DNA from: Candidatus Obscuribacterales bacterium
GTDB taxonomy: Bacteria > Cyanobacteriota > Vampirovibrionia > Obscuribacterales > Obscuribacteraceae
Reading direction: 5' to 3'
NCBI GenBank assembly: GCA_020050685.1
Contig: JAGVKG010000016.1
Location: forward strand, 1 to 64,000
Length of the DNA: 64,000 nt
This document shows positions 21,923-30,985 of the stretch, in pieces. A program made the position numbers and the translations under genes. Numbering within the stretch: the stretch's first letter is position 1; every line of letters begins with the position of its first letter. The notes under the pieces were generated by a model. The model worked only from the letters and a program-made list of their open reading frames with translations, was not told the DNA's origin and made no database searches.

Positions 21923-22771
21923 ATGAAAAAACCGAATTTCTATTTGGTCTTAATCGCATTCTGTCTGTTTTGTTGCAGCGTGCCTGCTTGGAGTGCAAGT
22001 AGTGCGGTTATTGGGTTAAACAATGAAGGCGTGAGGGCTCTGAGCAATGGCAATTATGAGGTAGCGGTAGAAAAGTTCGAAGCAGCACTGAGGTTAGACC
22101 CTGAATACCAGCTAGCAAAAGACAACCTGGCCATAGCTTACAATAACTACGGTCTAGCAAAACAAAACGCTCCCGATCAGGCGCTCAAACTTTTCCACAA
22201 GGCTTTAGGACTCAGTCCATCAAACCGTACAACAAAGGCAAATCTAGAAGCCATAATACGACTTATGAATATGGACCCCAATTCATTTGCCGATCGCGTA
22301 AAGGTTGGGGACCAGGCCAGGAAGGATAATGATCTTGAAGGCGCACAATTTGAATATGAAGAAGCGCTGAATATCAAAACTGACGACACTATAAAAACTC
22401 AGTTAGAATCAGTGAAGACAGAATTGCGGAAGAGAAGAAAATCAGAAGCCAAATCAAGCTCTTCAACCGCAGATCTTCCAACTCTCACCGACAAAACAGA
22501 TGCCCTGGCGGATTACGCAGAATATGTAGCCAAAAGAGCAAAAAAATACTGGAAGGTATCGAAAGTAATCAAATCAACTGAAGTCTGGGTTATAGCGACG
22601 ATAGACAAAGACGGAAAATTGGCAGATGTGAATATGGAAAAGGCAGGCGAGTGGCCTTTGGCTGCCGAGTCAGCCTTAGATTCAATAAAGAAGGCTGCCC
22701 CTTACAAACCACTACCACCCGATTCACCAGGAATAGTAAACATTCGTATAACATTCAAATACAAGAGATAG
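21923..22771 (+). CDS. Secreted TPR protein with a TonB-type C-terminal domain
   Basis: This 282-residue protein has a signal peptide at about 1-26. TPR units cover about 32-165 (LNNEGVRALSNGNYEVAVEKF, then YQLAKDNLAIAYNNYG and ARKDNDLEGAQFEYEEAL). A Ser/Lys-rich linker follows, and a TonB C-terminal-like domain at about 195-282 (YAEYVAKRAKKYWKV, VIATIDKDGKLADVNMEKAGEWPLAAESALDSI, with the final beta strand IVNIRITFKYKR). The lack of an N-terminal anchor distinct from the signal sequence means classical energy transduction is unlikely. A periplasmic binding role is more plausible. Confidence 0.8.
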   Translation: MKKPNFYLVLIAFCLFCCSVPAWSASSAVIGLNNEGVRALSNGNYEVAVEKFEAALRLDPEYQLAKDNLAIAYNNYGLAKQNAPDQALKLFHKALGLSPSNRTTKANLEAIIRLMNMDPNSFADRVKVGDQARKDNDLEGAQFEYEEALNIKTDDTIKTQLESVKTELRKRRKSEAKSSSSTADLPTLTDKTDALADYAEYVAKRAKKYWKVSKVIKSTEVWVIATIDKDGKLADVNMEKAGEWPLAAESALDSIKKAAPYKPLPPDSPGIVNIRITFKYKR

Positions 22772-22802
22772 AGAATCGTTCAGCACATCAGGTTTGTTTG
22801 CA

Positions 22803-23504
22803 TCAACTCTTCCGAGCTAGGAAACTGACGCTTGTGCAAGTCCAGATCACTCGTTGTCCCGCGAGGTCTAACTCTTCTCGATATGGGGCGAGCTCTAATT
22901 TGTCGATGGACCAAGCACTGTACGTTTGCTCGAGTAGTTCACGAGCTTCTTGATGTGTCATGGGAGTTTCTACCTTCGTATCAACAGGCTTGCCGGTATC
23001 ACGGGCGGTGGCTTTGCGATCGGCTGAGATGAGAATGCGATTAATGCCACCACTTTTGGTGCCATCGACGATTTCGCCCAAAATTCGCTTAATTGATTGG
23101 ATAGACTTGCCATGCTCGAGAATTGAAATTGCCAAAACTGCATCATAGCTATTTGGTTCGATTGTCAGAGAGTCCATATCTACGCAAGTGGCGCAAATCT
23201 CCTCTTTCACTTTAAATTGCGAGGCATAAGCAGACAAGCGTTCGATTGCACTGTCAAGCATGTCAAAACAATCTATCCTTACTCTGTTGGATTTCAAAGC
23301 TTGTGCGATAGCAATTGCATTGCGACCGACACCACATCCAAGATCGAGCACTCGCGGCTCCTTTACCGAAGCAAGCAAAGAAATAATTCCAGGCAACTCT
23401 TCGTCCGGCTCTTGCAGCCAGCCATCTTCAAAAAGCTTGTGCGTGGCATAAAAGTCTTCGTGATAACGGATGGTCTCATCACGTGCCGCTTGATCTAGAT
23501 TCAT
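22803..23504 (-). CDS. SAM-dependent methyltransferase, class I
   Basis: This 233-residue protein has the class I methyltransferase motif I VLDLGCGVGRNAIAIA near residue 53, an acidic motif II (VRIDCFDMLDSAIE), and the AVLAISILEH motif IV region. The C-terminal half includes KSGGINRILISADRKA. The first residues resemble proteins that methylate small molecules, such as tellurite-resistance TehB-like enzymes, but the substrate cannot be assigned. It is convergent with the TPR/TonB gene. Confidence 0.85.
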   Translation of the reverse strand: MNLDQAARDETIRYHEDFYATHKLFEDGWLQEPDEELPGIISLLASVKEPRVLDLGCGVGRNAIAIAQALKSNRVRIDCFDMLDSAIERLSAYASQFKVKEEICATCVDMDSLTIEPNSYDAVLAISILEHGKSIQSIKRILGEIVDGTKSGGINRILISADRKATARDTGKPVDTKVETPMTHQEARELLEQTYSAWSIDKLELAPYREELDLAGQRVIWTCTSVSFLARKS

Positions 23505-23550
23505 AACTAACCACCTATAATTTCACAAAATTGGGATGTGATCATATCTC

Positions 23551-24690
23551 TTAAAAAAGTCCTTCTAAACCATAAAGTTCTTTGGCGTTAGCAAAGAGGA
23601 TAGATGAAGCGGTGTCTTCCGCTTGTTTGATGGTGAGAAAGTTGGATTCGATCAAAGTATCGAGAGCTGCGGCAAGTGCACGCTTCCAGGTAAGCGCGCC
23701 ATACCAATAAGATTCAGGGACGGAATGACCATCGGTGCCGGCAAGCAATTTGCTAGCTGGTGCGCCAGAAAGTGCAGTCAAGATCATTTCTTTAGCTATA
23801 GGTGAATTTTGCGTCAACGCAAGCGAAAGATCAAAATAAACATGCGGATAGAGAGAAGCTAGATGCGCGGCTTCGGCTACATATGGATAGCAGTGCAAGA
23901 AGACAAAGTTGGTGGATGAGAATCTTTGAGCACGCAAGATTTCGCGCATGCACAGAGGATTTGATGAGCGCAAATCCTGATCATCATCGCCAATGCCAGA
24001 ATGAATTTGCACGGGAAGATTGTTTGCCTGAGCAAAATCAAAAGCTTGCAGAAGCAAATAATCGTAAAGTGGGCGTCGTGTTATTCGTGGATGCTGACTT
24101 TGCATCAAAGTAGATTTAGCTTGATCAAAATCGTTGATAGCTTGCTCTTTTGTCACCAGCGACAAATCCAGACCACCACGATAGGCAGCAATTGTCTTCA
24201 ATGCTACTGTTTTAATTCTGCCTTGATGAGCAAGACTTTCGATAAACAGGCTGGCCAATTCGGGAAAAGAATTTACCTGCTTAATTGTCGATTCTAGAAC
24301 CGATTCAATTCGGCAGGCGCGCCAAACCGGTCTGCCAGTTATCTGAGCAAATTCACCGATTTCAATCATTTCGTCAGAGGAGAAACCATCATCGATAATT
24401 AGCCCGCCAATTGAGACATCATCAAGCATCTCACGTATGTAATCGGTCGGCTGAGCTTTTACTCTGTATTCTATTAGCGACTCTTCGCCTTCGACACCCC
24501 AAAGTTCACCACATTGAGAAAGCAAGTCCTGATAAAACAGGCTTTGAGGAAAATGATCTTGCAGGAAACTAATCGAACGACTTTCTGACAAGCATTTACG
24601 AAACCCGATGGCATCAAGTTCTTGCTGGCGTTTGAGAAGCAAATGCGCATGCTGATCAATGAATATGTATTTGCTTAGATCAATAGCCAC
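23551..24690 (-). CDS. Amidohydrolase-family protein, FluG N-terminal-like
   Basis: This 379-residue TIM-barrel amidohydrolase has the metal motif DQHAH (12-16), a lysine in the VALKTIAAYRGGL segment (about 170), a His in QIHSG (about 240), a His in FLHCYPY (about 280), and the late acidic DGHSVPE (about 335). The order and spacing resemble the N-terminal half of fungal FluG and related bacterial enzymes. It follows the glutamine-synthetase-like gene by 14 bp, so the two probably act in one pathway. The substrate is not evident. Confidence 0.85.
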   Translation of the reverse strand: MAIDLSKYIFIDQHAHLLLKRQQELDAIGFRKCLSESRSISFLQDHFPQSLFYQDLLSQCGELWGVEGEESLIEYRVKAQPTDYIREMLDDVSIGGLIIDDGFSSDEMIEIGEFAQITGRPVWRACRIESVLESTIKQVNSFPELASLFIESLAHQGRIKTVALKTIAAYRGGLDLSLVTKEQAINDFDQAKSTLMQSQHPRITRRPLYDYLLLQAFDFAQANNLPVQIHSGIGDDDQDLRSSNPLCMREILRAQRFSSTNFVFLHCYPYVAEAAHLASLYPHVYFDLSLALTQNSPIAKEMILTALSGAPASKLLAGTDGHSVPESYWYGALTWKRALAAALDTLIESNFLTIKQAEDTASSILFANAKELYGLEGLF

Positions 24691-24707
24691 GATTTTGAAC
24701 CCTGAAT

Positions 24708-26093
24708 CTAGAATTTAGTGCGATGGTGAAGAAGTTCGTATTCCGGATCTTTGATTGCAAAAGAAGTAACTTCCGAAGATTTGACGATACAAAACGTCCG
24801 AAGAAATTTTTCTCCCAAGCACGCCATCAAAACAGAATCCTTCTCCAATTCAACCAGAGCGTCTATGAGCGTCTGGGGTAAGCGCCGAATCTTGTTTTGT
24901 TGCCTTTGCTCCGATGACAATATGCTCGGCTCAAGATCAATTGGCTTGGGCGGATAAACACCGGCCTCAAGACCGGAAATTCCAGCCGCAATCACACAAG
25001 CCAATGCCAAATATGGATTTGTGGAAGAATCCACACATTTGATTTCAATATTGGAAGATGCTTGTTCATGTCCCCAATACAAAGAAGGTACACGAATAGC
25101 AGCCTCGCGATTTTCAAATCCCCAACAAGTAAATGCCGAGCTCCAAGCACTTGGTTGCAAGCGTCTATAAGAATTGACAGACGGGCACGTGATGGCAGTA
25201 ATTGCCGGTAAATGTTCGAGAATTCCAGCGACAAAATGCCGGCCGAAATCACTAAAGTCATTTGGATCGTCCTGGGCATACATGAGGTTCTGACCAGAGC
25301 TCATGTCCCAGCAAGAGACATGAAGATGACAGCCATTACCAGGTTGATCTAAAAATGGTTTGGGCGCAAGCGTTGCCACCAGATCGGAATTTTGCGCACA
25401 ACCACGCAAGGTTTCACGATAGAAAAGATGACGATCACAGGCGAGCAATGCCGGCGCATGCTTGATAGATAGCTCATGTTGCCCATGCCCAAGCTCCGGG
25501 TAATACTGTTCAACTTCCAACTTCTGCTGCTCTAATGCATCGACAAAGCCGGAAATAAAATCTGCACCGCGATTCATACCTTCAGTCGAAAAACACAAAC
25601 TCTCATCGATCGGAGAAAGCATGCCACCATTGTTCTGCAAAAGCATAAACTCAGGTTCAAACGCCGCTTGAATTGTGAAACCCATTGCCGCTGATCTACT
25701 CAATTGTTGTTTCAGTATAGAGCGAGGACAAAGATCCCATGGTCTCTGATTTAGCTCCTGTAAATCACACAACAAAGCCGCTTGCCCACTGACATATGGA
25801 AGAATCGTGAATGTGGATAAGTCCGGCACCAAGCGTACTTCACCTGTTGCACCAAGCCCCGTTTCCGGCTGCAATTGATCAAGCATATTCATTGCCATCA
25901 TGCCTTTGACCAAGCCGATGCCGGAAACCAATCGATCGTACAAGCCACGCACATAAGTCGACTTGCCTCGAATGATAGAGGAAGTATCGCAATATAAAAA
26001 CCTGATCAAATCGATATTACCAGTCTGGCAAGTCTCGACAATCGACTCAAGTTTTTCCGCCATTCCATCTGCAAGTATTGCTCTTTCTTGCAT
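24708..26093 (-). CDS. Glutamine synthetase family protein (gamma-glutamyl ligase type)
   Basis: This 461-residue protein has the glutamine synthetase fold. It contains the catalytic-domain start RSILKQQLSRSAAMGFTIQAAFEPEF, HGQHELSIKHAPALLACDRHLFYRE, GNGCHLHVSCWD, the ligand loop NSYRRLQPSAWSSAFTCWGFENREAAIRVP, and EIKCVDSSTNPYLALACVIAAG. The length and divergent beta-grasp region resemble the group that joins glutamate to amines, not housekeeping GlnA. An AGGAGA lies 8 bp before the ATG. It is followed by the FluG-like amidohydrolase, together the split equivalent of FluG. Its true substrate is unknown. Confidence 0.88.
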   Translation of the reverse strand: MQERAILADGMAEKLESIVETCQTGNIDLIRFLYCDTSSIIRGKSTYVRGLYDRLVSGIGLVKGMMAMNMLDQLQPETGLGATGEVRLVPDLSTFTILPYVSGQAALLCDLQELNQRPWDLCPRSILKQQLSRSAAMGFTIQAAFEPEFMLLQNNGGMLSPIDESLCFSTEGMNRGADFISGFVDALEQQKLEVEQYYPELGHGQHELSIKHAPALLACDRHLFYRETLRGCAQNSDLVATLAPKPFLDQPGNGCHLHVSCWDMSSGQNLMYAQDDPNDFSDFGRHFVAGILEHLPAITAITCPSVNSYRRLQPSAWSSAFTCWGFENREAAIRVPSLYWGHEQASSNIEIKCVDSSTNPYLALACVIAAGISGLEAGVYPPKPIDLEPSILSSEQRQQNKIRRLPQTLIDALVELEKDSVLMACLGEKFLRTFCIVKSSEVTSFAIKDPEYELLHHRTKF

Positions 26094-26106
26094 GAATTTC
26101 TCCTAT

Positions 26107-27264
26107 CTATTTCGAAATCAGATCCAAATTGTTTTTTGCTTCCTGATAATCAGGTTTCAATTGAATGGCTTGCTTAAACTCTGCTTCCGCCAAATCTTTC
26201 TTTCCTAATTTCAAATAGGCAGCACCCAAGTTATTATGAGCACGCGCATTTTTCGGATCAAATTTAATTGCTGCTTGATAGTGTGCCGAGGCCATTTCAA
26301 ATTTGCCCTGCTTGTGATACAAGACACCTAAATTATAATGAGCGTCAGTATACGTCGGGTCAATCTCAATTGCCTTTTTGTATTCTTCAAATGCTTTAGC
26401 TAAATTGCCTTGTCCGAAATAAGTCATGCCCAAACTAACGTGGGCCTGCGCATAACCAAGATTGCGCTGAGCTTCTCGATAATTCGGATCTATTTTAAGC
26501 GCCTTCTGAAATTCCTCTACGGATTCCGAAAATTTGCCAGCTGCAGAGTAAGCCACCCCGAGATTATTGTGTGCTTCGACATAATTTGGATTGAGAGTAA
26601 TTGCCGCTTTGTATTCATCAATTGCAGAATCGACTTTGCCTAATTTTTGCCAAACCAATGCCAGGGCATAATGATAAGTAGCATTCTTCCCATCGACTCG
26701 CACCGCATTCTCAAATGCTGCCGCTGCCTTGTCCGCTTGACCGGTTTTTTCCAGAGCTATACCGAAGTTATATTGATACTGTCCATTTTTAGGTTCTGCT
26801 TCAGCGCATTCTTTCAAAAGAGCTGCAGCTTCTTTGTAGTTGCTTTGGTCAATGTAAGCAATGCCCAGATTGTAGCGAGCCTCAGCGAATTTCGCATCTA
26901 GATCGATAGCCTTTTGATATTCGCTAATTGCTAGAGGTAATTTGTTTTGTCCATGATAAATCTTGCCTAGCAAATTGTGCGCCTTAGCAAAGTTTGGATT
27001 TTGAGAAATGATTGTGGCGAGATAACTGGCTGCTTCGCCGTAACGTTTTTCGGCATATGCCTTTTGTCCACGTTCAAAAAGCTTTTCACTTGTCGCTTCC
27101 GATGAACCAGCGTCGCTGTGACTGTCATTTGCAGCTTTGTCTGTCTGTTCGTTCACCTTGTCGTGCGACTTGCCCAAGACTGTGTGACAGTTTGCTGCAA
27201 GCAAACCTAGCGATGCGAGCACCAAAAACGTTTTGCCAATATTTCGCTTGCAAAAAGAATGCAC
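26107..27264 (-). CDS. Secreted or lipid-anchored TPR repeat protein
   Basis: This 385-residue protein has a hydrophobic N-terminus with a Cys (LVLASLGLLAANC), perhaps a lipobox. An acidic linker leads to about nine consecutive TPR units from about residue 60 to the end (for example YNLGIAYIDQSNYKEAAALL and HNNLGAAYLKLGKKDLAEAEF). TPR arrays bind other proteins. It is upstream of, and on the same strand as, the glutamine-synthetase-like gene (13-bp gap). The partner is unknown. Confidence 0.85.
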   Translation of the reverse strand: MHSFCKRNIGKTFLVLASLGLLAANCHTVLGKSHDKVNEQTDKAANDSHSDAGSSEATSEKLFERGQKAYAEKRYGEAASYLATIISQNPNFAKAHNLLGKIYHGQNKLPLAISEYQKAIDLDAKFAEARYNLGIAYIDQSNYKEAAALLKECAEAEPKNGQYQYNFGIALEKTGQADKAAAAFENAVRVDGKNATYHYALALVWQKLGKVDSAIDEYKAAITLNPNYVEAHNNLGVAYSAAGKFSESVEEFQKALKIDPNYREAQRNLGYAQAHVSLGMTYFGQGNLAKAFEEYKKAIEIDPTYTDAHYNLGVLYHKQGKFEMASAHYQAAIKFDPKNARAHNNLGAAYLKLGKKDLAEAEFKQAIQLKPDYQEAKNNLDLISK

Positions 27265-27442
27265 AAATGTCTTCCAAATTAGACCCTACCAATTAACTTA
27301 TACACTAAAGCCAAACACTTAAACTAAATCCAAAAATCAGACTGAGAATCAGATAAAACCGTAAATAAAACTTGCCGAGCCGGGCATAAGACTAAAGCGG
27401 ATACTTATAGGTTGCCAGAAAGCACATGGTGCCAGAATTCAT

Positions 27443-28576
27443 ATGGTGATAGATCTTAAGTGGACAGAGAGATTTGATTTGAGGCGCAATCCGGCTTGCG
27501 CCCTATTTATTACCGGCATCTTGACATCTATGATTCTTTCTTTTGGTCTGTCTCTTGGTCTGTTTTCTTGCCAATTGGCTGCAATCGCCAATGTCAGCAA
27601 AGCTAAAATTGCACCCCAAACCTCAGAGCACAAATCGACTCCTGATGCTCTCACAAGTGAGGAAGCTGCCTGTTTAAAAAACGGCATTTCTCTTTTCAAA
27701 AGTGGTGAATATCTTCAAGCAAGCACCGAGCTGGAAAGAGCAGTCAATCTCAATCCCAAATGTTACGAGGCATGGTCTGCCTTGGCAGATATCTATCAGC
27801 ACTTGCATGAGGACGAAAAGGCTGCCCAGGCTCAAGCCAAAGCCAGCCATTTGGAGCCCACGAGCAAAGCTGCCAATATCAGACTTTTGAAAAATCTGCG
27901 CCAAGCGGGTCACACGGATAAGGCTTGCGCCGAAGTCAACCGGCTTTTGGCAGAACCGGGCACGTCTGCCGGATTTTGCCAAGAATTGGCCGAAGAAGCC
28001 CTTGCCCTTGGTGCGCTCGATCAAGCAATTCAGGCAAGTCAACGCGTTTTGGCTGAGCGCCCGCAATCAAATCGTGCCTTGCGCACATTGTGCTTCAGCC
28101 AATTCTTCAAACACGACTATGCCGGTTGTGCCGCAAGTGCTGAGAAGATCTTGACGTCCGATAAAAACCAGAAGGAAGCACAGATATTGCTTTCACTTTC
28201 GCAAACCAAACTAGATAGCGCTACGGCTCAAACTGACAACCAGATGTCCATCAAACAGCAAGCTGAAAAGAGGATTGAAAGTTTATGCGAAGAGAATTCG
28301 GATTTACCCATGGCCAAGTGGGCACTAGGTTTTTTGCGTTTCGATCAAGGCAATTACGAATTGGCATCTGAACTTTTGCAGAGTGCTTTTGATGCTGAGC
28401 CAAGCATGCATCCTGAATTATGTTACATTCTGGCTTGTGCGTTGGATAAATCAGGTCTACCGGACGACTCTCTCCAGTATTATAAGTTGAGCCTCAGAAG
28501 AGGGCTCTCGGGAGACGATGAAAAGTCGGCACGTGCCGCTGTCGAGCGTATACAAAACCGTAACTTGAAAAAGTGA
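27443..28576 (+). CDS. TPR repeat protein with N-terminal membrane segment
   Basis: This 377-residue protein has a hydrophobic helix at about 18-50 (ALFITGILTSMILSFGLSLGLF), either an uncleaved anchor or a signal peptide. TPR units begin at about 70 (CLKNGISLFKSGEYLQASTELERAV, AWSALADIYQHLHEDEKAAQAQ) and continue to the C-terminus (LGFLRFDQGNYELASELLQSAF). The gene is divergent from the other TPR gene and lies 16 bp upstream of the aldehyde dehydrogenase gene, probably in one operon. Confidence 0.8.
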   Translation: MVIDLKWTERFDLRRNPACALFITGILTSMILSFGLSLGLFSCQLAAIANVSKAKIAPQTSEHKSTPDALTSEEAACLKNGISLFKSGEYLQASTELERAVNLNPKCYEAWSALADIYQHLHEDEKAAQAQAKASHLEPTSKAANIRLLKNLRQAGHTDKACAEVNRLLAEPGTSAGFCQELAEEALALGALDQAIQASQRVLAERPQSNRALRTLCFSQFFKHDYAGCAASAEKILTSDKNQKEAQILLSLSQTKLDSATAQTDNQMSIKQQAEKRIESLCEENSDLPMAKWALGFLRFDQGNYELASELLQSAFDAEPSMHPELCYILACALDKSGLPDDSLQYYKLSLRRGLSGDDEKSARAAVERIQNRNLKK

Positions 28577-28592
28577 ATTAGAGAAGTGAAGA

Positions 28593-30164
28593 ATGGTTAT
28601 TGAACAAAGTGCTACCACAATCAAAACATATAATCCGGCAACCAAGGAGTTATTAGGGGAAGTTGCTCAAGCCTCCGCCAAGGAAGTAGAACAAGCTGTT
28701 GCCGCAAGTTGGCAGGCTTTTGAATCATGGCAGGCAACTTCCTTCAAGGAACGTTCGAAAGCTTTATTGAAACTGAGAAAAGTCATTTCTCAAAATGCTG
28801 ATGAAATTGCCAAGCTAATTAGCAATGAAGTTGGTAAACCAATTTGCGAGTCGTATATGGCAGAAATGGTTGGTCCGCTTGATGCTTGCGTCTGGTTTGC
28901 CGAAAACACTGAAAAGGCGCTGGAAGACCAAAGCATAGCAATGACCAATCCTCTATTGCTAAGTAAACAAAGCATAATTTCCTTTGAGCCTTTGGGAGTC
29001 GTCGGCATAATTTCTCCCTGGAACTATCCGTTTGCAATTCCCATGATGTCCATAATCATGGCAATTGCCTGTGGCAATACAGTTGTCCTGAAGCCTTCGG
29101 AAAAATGTCCACTCATTGGTATCAAAATTGGTGAGCTATTTAAACAGGCAGGATTCCCTGACAATGTCGTAACCATTATCACAGGCGGACGTTCAACTGG
29201 TGCACTCTTAAGTCAGAGCAAGGTTGCCAAACTTATTTTTACCGGTTCAGCCATTGGTGGCTCAAAAGTCATGGCTCAGGCTGCAGAAAACCTGACGCCA
29301 GTTTCACTGGAACTAGGGGGGAAAGACGCAGCCATAGTTTTGCCCGATGCGCCAGTTGCCTGGACTGCGCGTGGTTTAGTTTGGGGAGCCTTTACAAATT
29401 GTGGGCAAGCTTGTGCATCCATCGAACGTGTTTATATGGTCAAAGGGCCAAACAATCAAAAACTTATCGATGAAATAGTTTCTCAAACCAAAAAGCTAGA
29501 GCTGGGTCCCGGCATCAATCCAAATTCTGATGTTGGACCAATGATAGACGATGAGCAATTAGCCAAGGTTGAGTCACACGTCGAGCAAGCCAAAGCAAGT
29601 GGTGCAAATGTTTTGTGTGGTGGCAAAAAGCGGGACGATTTAGGCGGCTATTTTTATGAACCGACAGTCCTCACTAATGTCAATCATTCAATGGATGTGA
29701 TGCTGCAAGAAACCTTTGGTCCTGTCATGCCGATTGTAATTGTTGAGTCAGAAGATGAGGCGATAGACTTAGCTAATGAGAGCCATTATGGACTTTCAGC
29801 TTCCATTTGGACACGCAATTTATCTAAGGCAGAAGACATCGCCAGAGATCTGGAAGCAGGCACCATCTTTATTAATGACGGTCTCTTTTCTTTTGCCTCG
29901 CCACAAGTACCTTGGGGCGGTTCGAAAAAAAGTGGCGGCGGCAGAACGCACTCTTACTTTGGTTTACTTGATCTTGTAAATATCAAACACATCACAATCG
30001 ATTCGGCAGGCGGAATGAATCGGCTGTGGTGGTATCCATACGGGAAATCGCGTACCAAGTTAGCCCGTGCAGGTGTTTCCTTCTTGCATGGCAATAATCC
30101 GGTGGATACTGTTCAAGGACTAATCAATTTCGCAACCAACTTCCTGCAAAAGCCAAAAAGCTAG
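28593..30164 (+). CDS. Aldehyde dehydrogenase family protein
   Basis: This 523-residue protein shows all class signatures. They are the cofactor-binding segment ISPWNYPFAIPM with VLKPSEKCP, the glycine turn FTGSAIGGSKV, the general base in LELGGKD (about 250), and the nucleophilic Cys in FTNCGQACAS (about 275). It oxidises aldehydes to acids with NAD(P)+. The last 50 residues form a tail containing WWYPYGKSR, seen in longer succinate-semialdehyde or fatty-aldehyde dehydrogenase relatives. The substrate is unassigned. It precedes a redoxin gene on the same strand. Confidence 0.93.
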   Translation: MVIEQSATTIKTYNPATKELLGEVAQASAKEVEQAVAASWQAFESWQATSFKERSKALLKLRKVISQNADEIAKLISNEVGKPICESYMAEMVGPLDACVWFAENTEKALEDQSIAMTNPLLLSKQSIISFEPLGVVGIISPWNYPFAIPMMSIIMAIACGNTVVLKPSEKCPLIGIKIGELFKQAGFPDNVVTIITGGRSTGALLSQSKVAKLIFTGSAIGGSKVMAQAAENLTPVSLELGGKDAAIVLPDAPVAWTARGLVWGAFTNCGQACASIERVYMVKGPNNQKLIDEIVSQTKKLELGPGINPNSDVGPMIDDEQLAKVESHVEQAKASGANVLCGGKKRDDLGGYFYEPTVLTNVNHSMDVMLQETFGPVMPIVIVESEDEAIDLANESHYGLSASIWTRNLSKAEDIARDLEAGTIFINDGLFSFASPQVPWGGSKKSGGGRTHSYFGLLDLVNIKHITIDSAGGMNRLWWYPYGKSRTKLARAGVSFLHGNNPVDTVQGLINFATNFLQKPKS

Positions 30165-30239
30165 CAACACATGGAAGCCAATATTGAGCACAATCGGCAC
30201 CTTCCCATCATCACAACTTCTCAATACGGGAAAGCATAT

Positions 30240-30947
30240 ATGAAGAAAACTCTCCTTTTAGTTTTGCAGGCAACCCTGACATTCGTTCTAATTTGTTATA
30301 CACAAACTGCCTGCAACTCCGAATCTCAACAAGCTGGAGAGTCTCCGTCAAGCGAGCAGGCATCGGGTGGATTTAGCAAAGAGATAGTGAAGACTGGTGA
30401 GGAGGATGTTGTTGGTCAACCAGCACCAAACTTTACGCTCACAGACATTAAAGGCGTCAAACATTCGCTTGCCGACTTCAAAGGCAAATACGTCATATTG
30501 GAATGGGTGAATTTTGGCTGTCCATTTGTCGGCAAGCACTATGATACGAATAACATGCAAAAGTTACAGAAACGCTGCACAAGCGGTGGCAATATCTGGC
30601 TTTCCATTTGCTCATCCGCTCCAGGCAGACAAGGTAATTTTCCGCCAGCGGAAATTAATAGCATCATCAAGCAAAAGTTTGCTGCACCAAGTTTTTATTT
30701 GATTGATGCAGACGGCACGGTCGGTAAATTGTATGGCGCCAAGTGCACTCCGACGATGTACATCGTCGACAAAGAGGGCAAGCTGATTTACAAAGGCGGC
30801 ATTGACGATAAACCAAACACCGATGCCACCGAAGTGGCGATAGCTACCAATTATATGAAACTGGCTCTTGATGATATTGAAGCTGACAAGCCAATCACAT
30901 TTCAAGGCAGCAAACCATACGGCTGTACAATTAAATATGCCAAGTAA
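30240..30947 (+). CDS. Secreted or lipid-anchored thioredoxin-like redoxin
   Basis: From the ATG at 30240 this is 235 residues with a hydrophobic leader ending TQTACNSES, a possible lipid anchor site. The thioredoxin-like fold of the AhpC/Redoxin group follows (VVGQPAPNFTLTDIKGVKHSL). The single peroxidatic-type Cys sits in NFGCPFVGKHYDTNNM near residue 103. GTVGKLYGAKCTPTMYIVD supplies the cis-Pro and a second Cys. It probably acts outside the cytoplasm on peroxides or disulfides. An earlier in-frame ATG (30171) would hide the leader and is less likely. Confidence 0.85.
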   Translation: MKKTLLLVLQATLTFVLICYTQTACNSESQQAGESPSSEQASGGFSKEIVKTGEEDVVGQPAPNFTLTDIKGVKHSLADFKGKYVILEWVNFGCPFVGKHYDTNNMQKLQKRCTSGGNIWLSICSSAPGRQGNFPPAEINSIIKQKFAAPSFYLIDADGTVGKLYGAKCTPTMYIVDKEGKLIYKGGIDDKPNTDATEVAIATNYMKLALDDIEADKPITFQGSKPYGCTIKYAK

Positions 30948-30985
30948 AATCGAATCAAGCAAAATAGAACGAAGATAGAAAGAAG

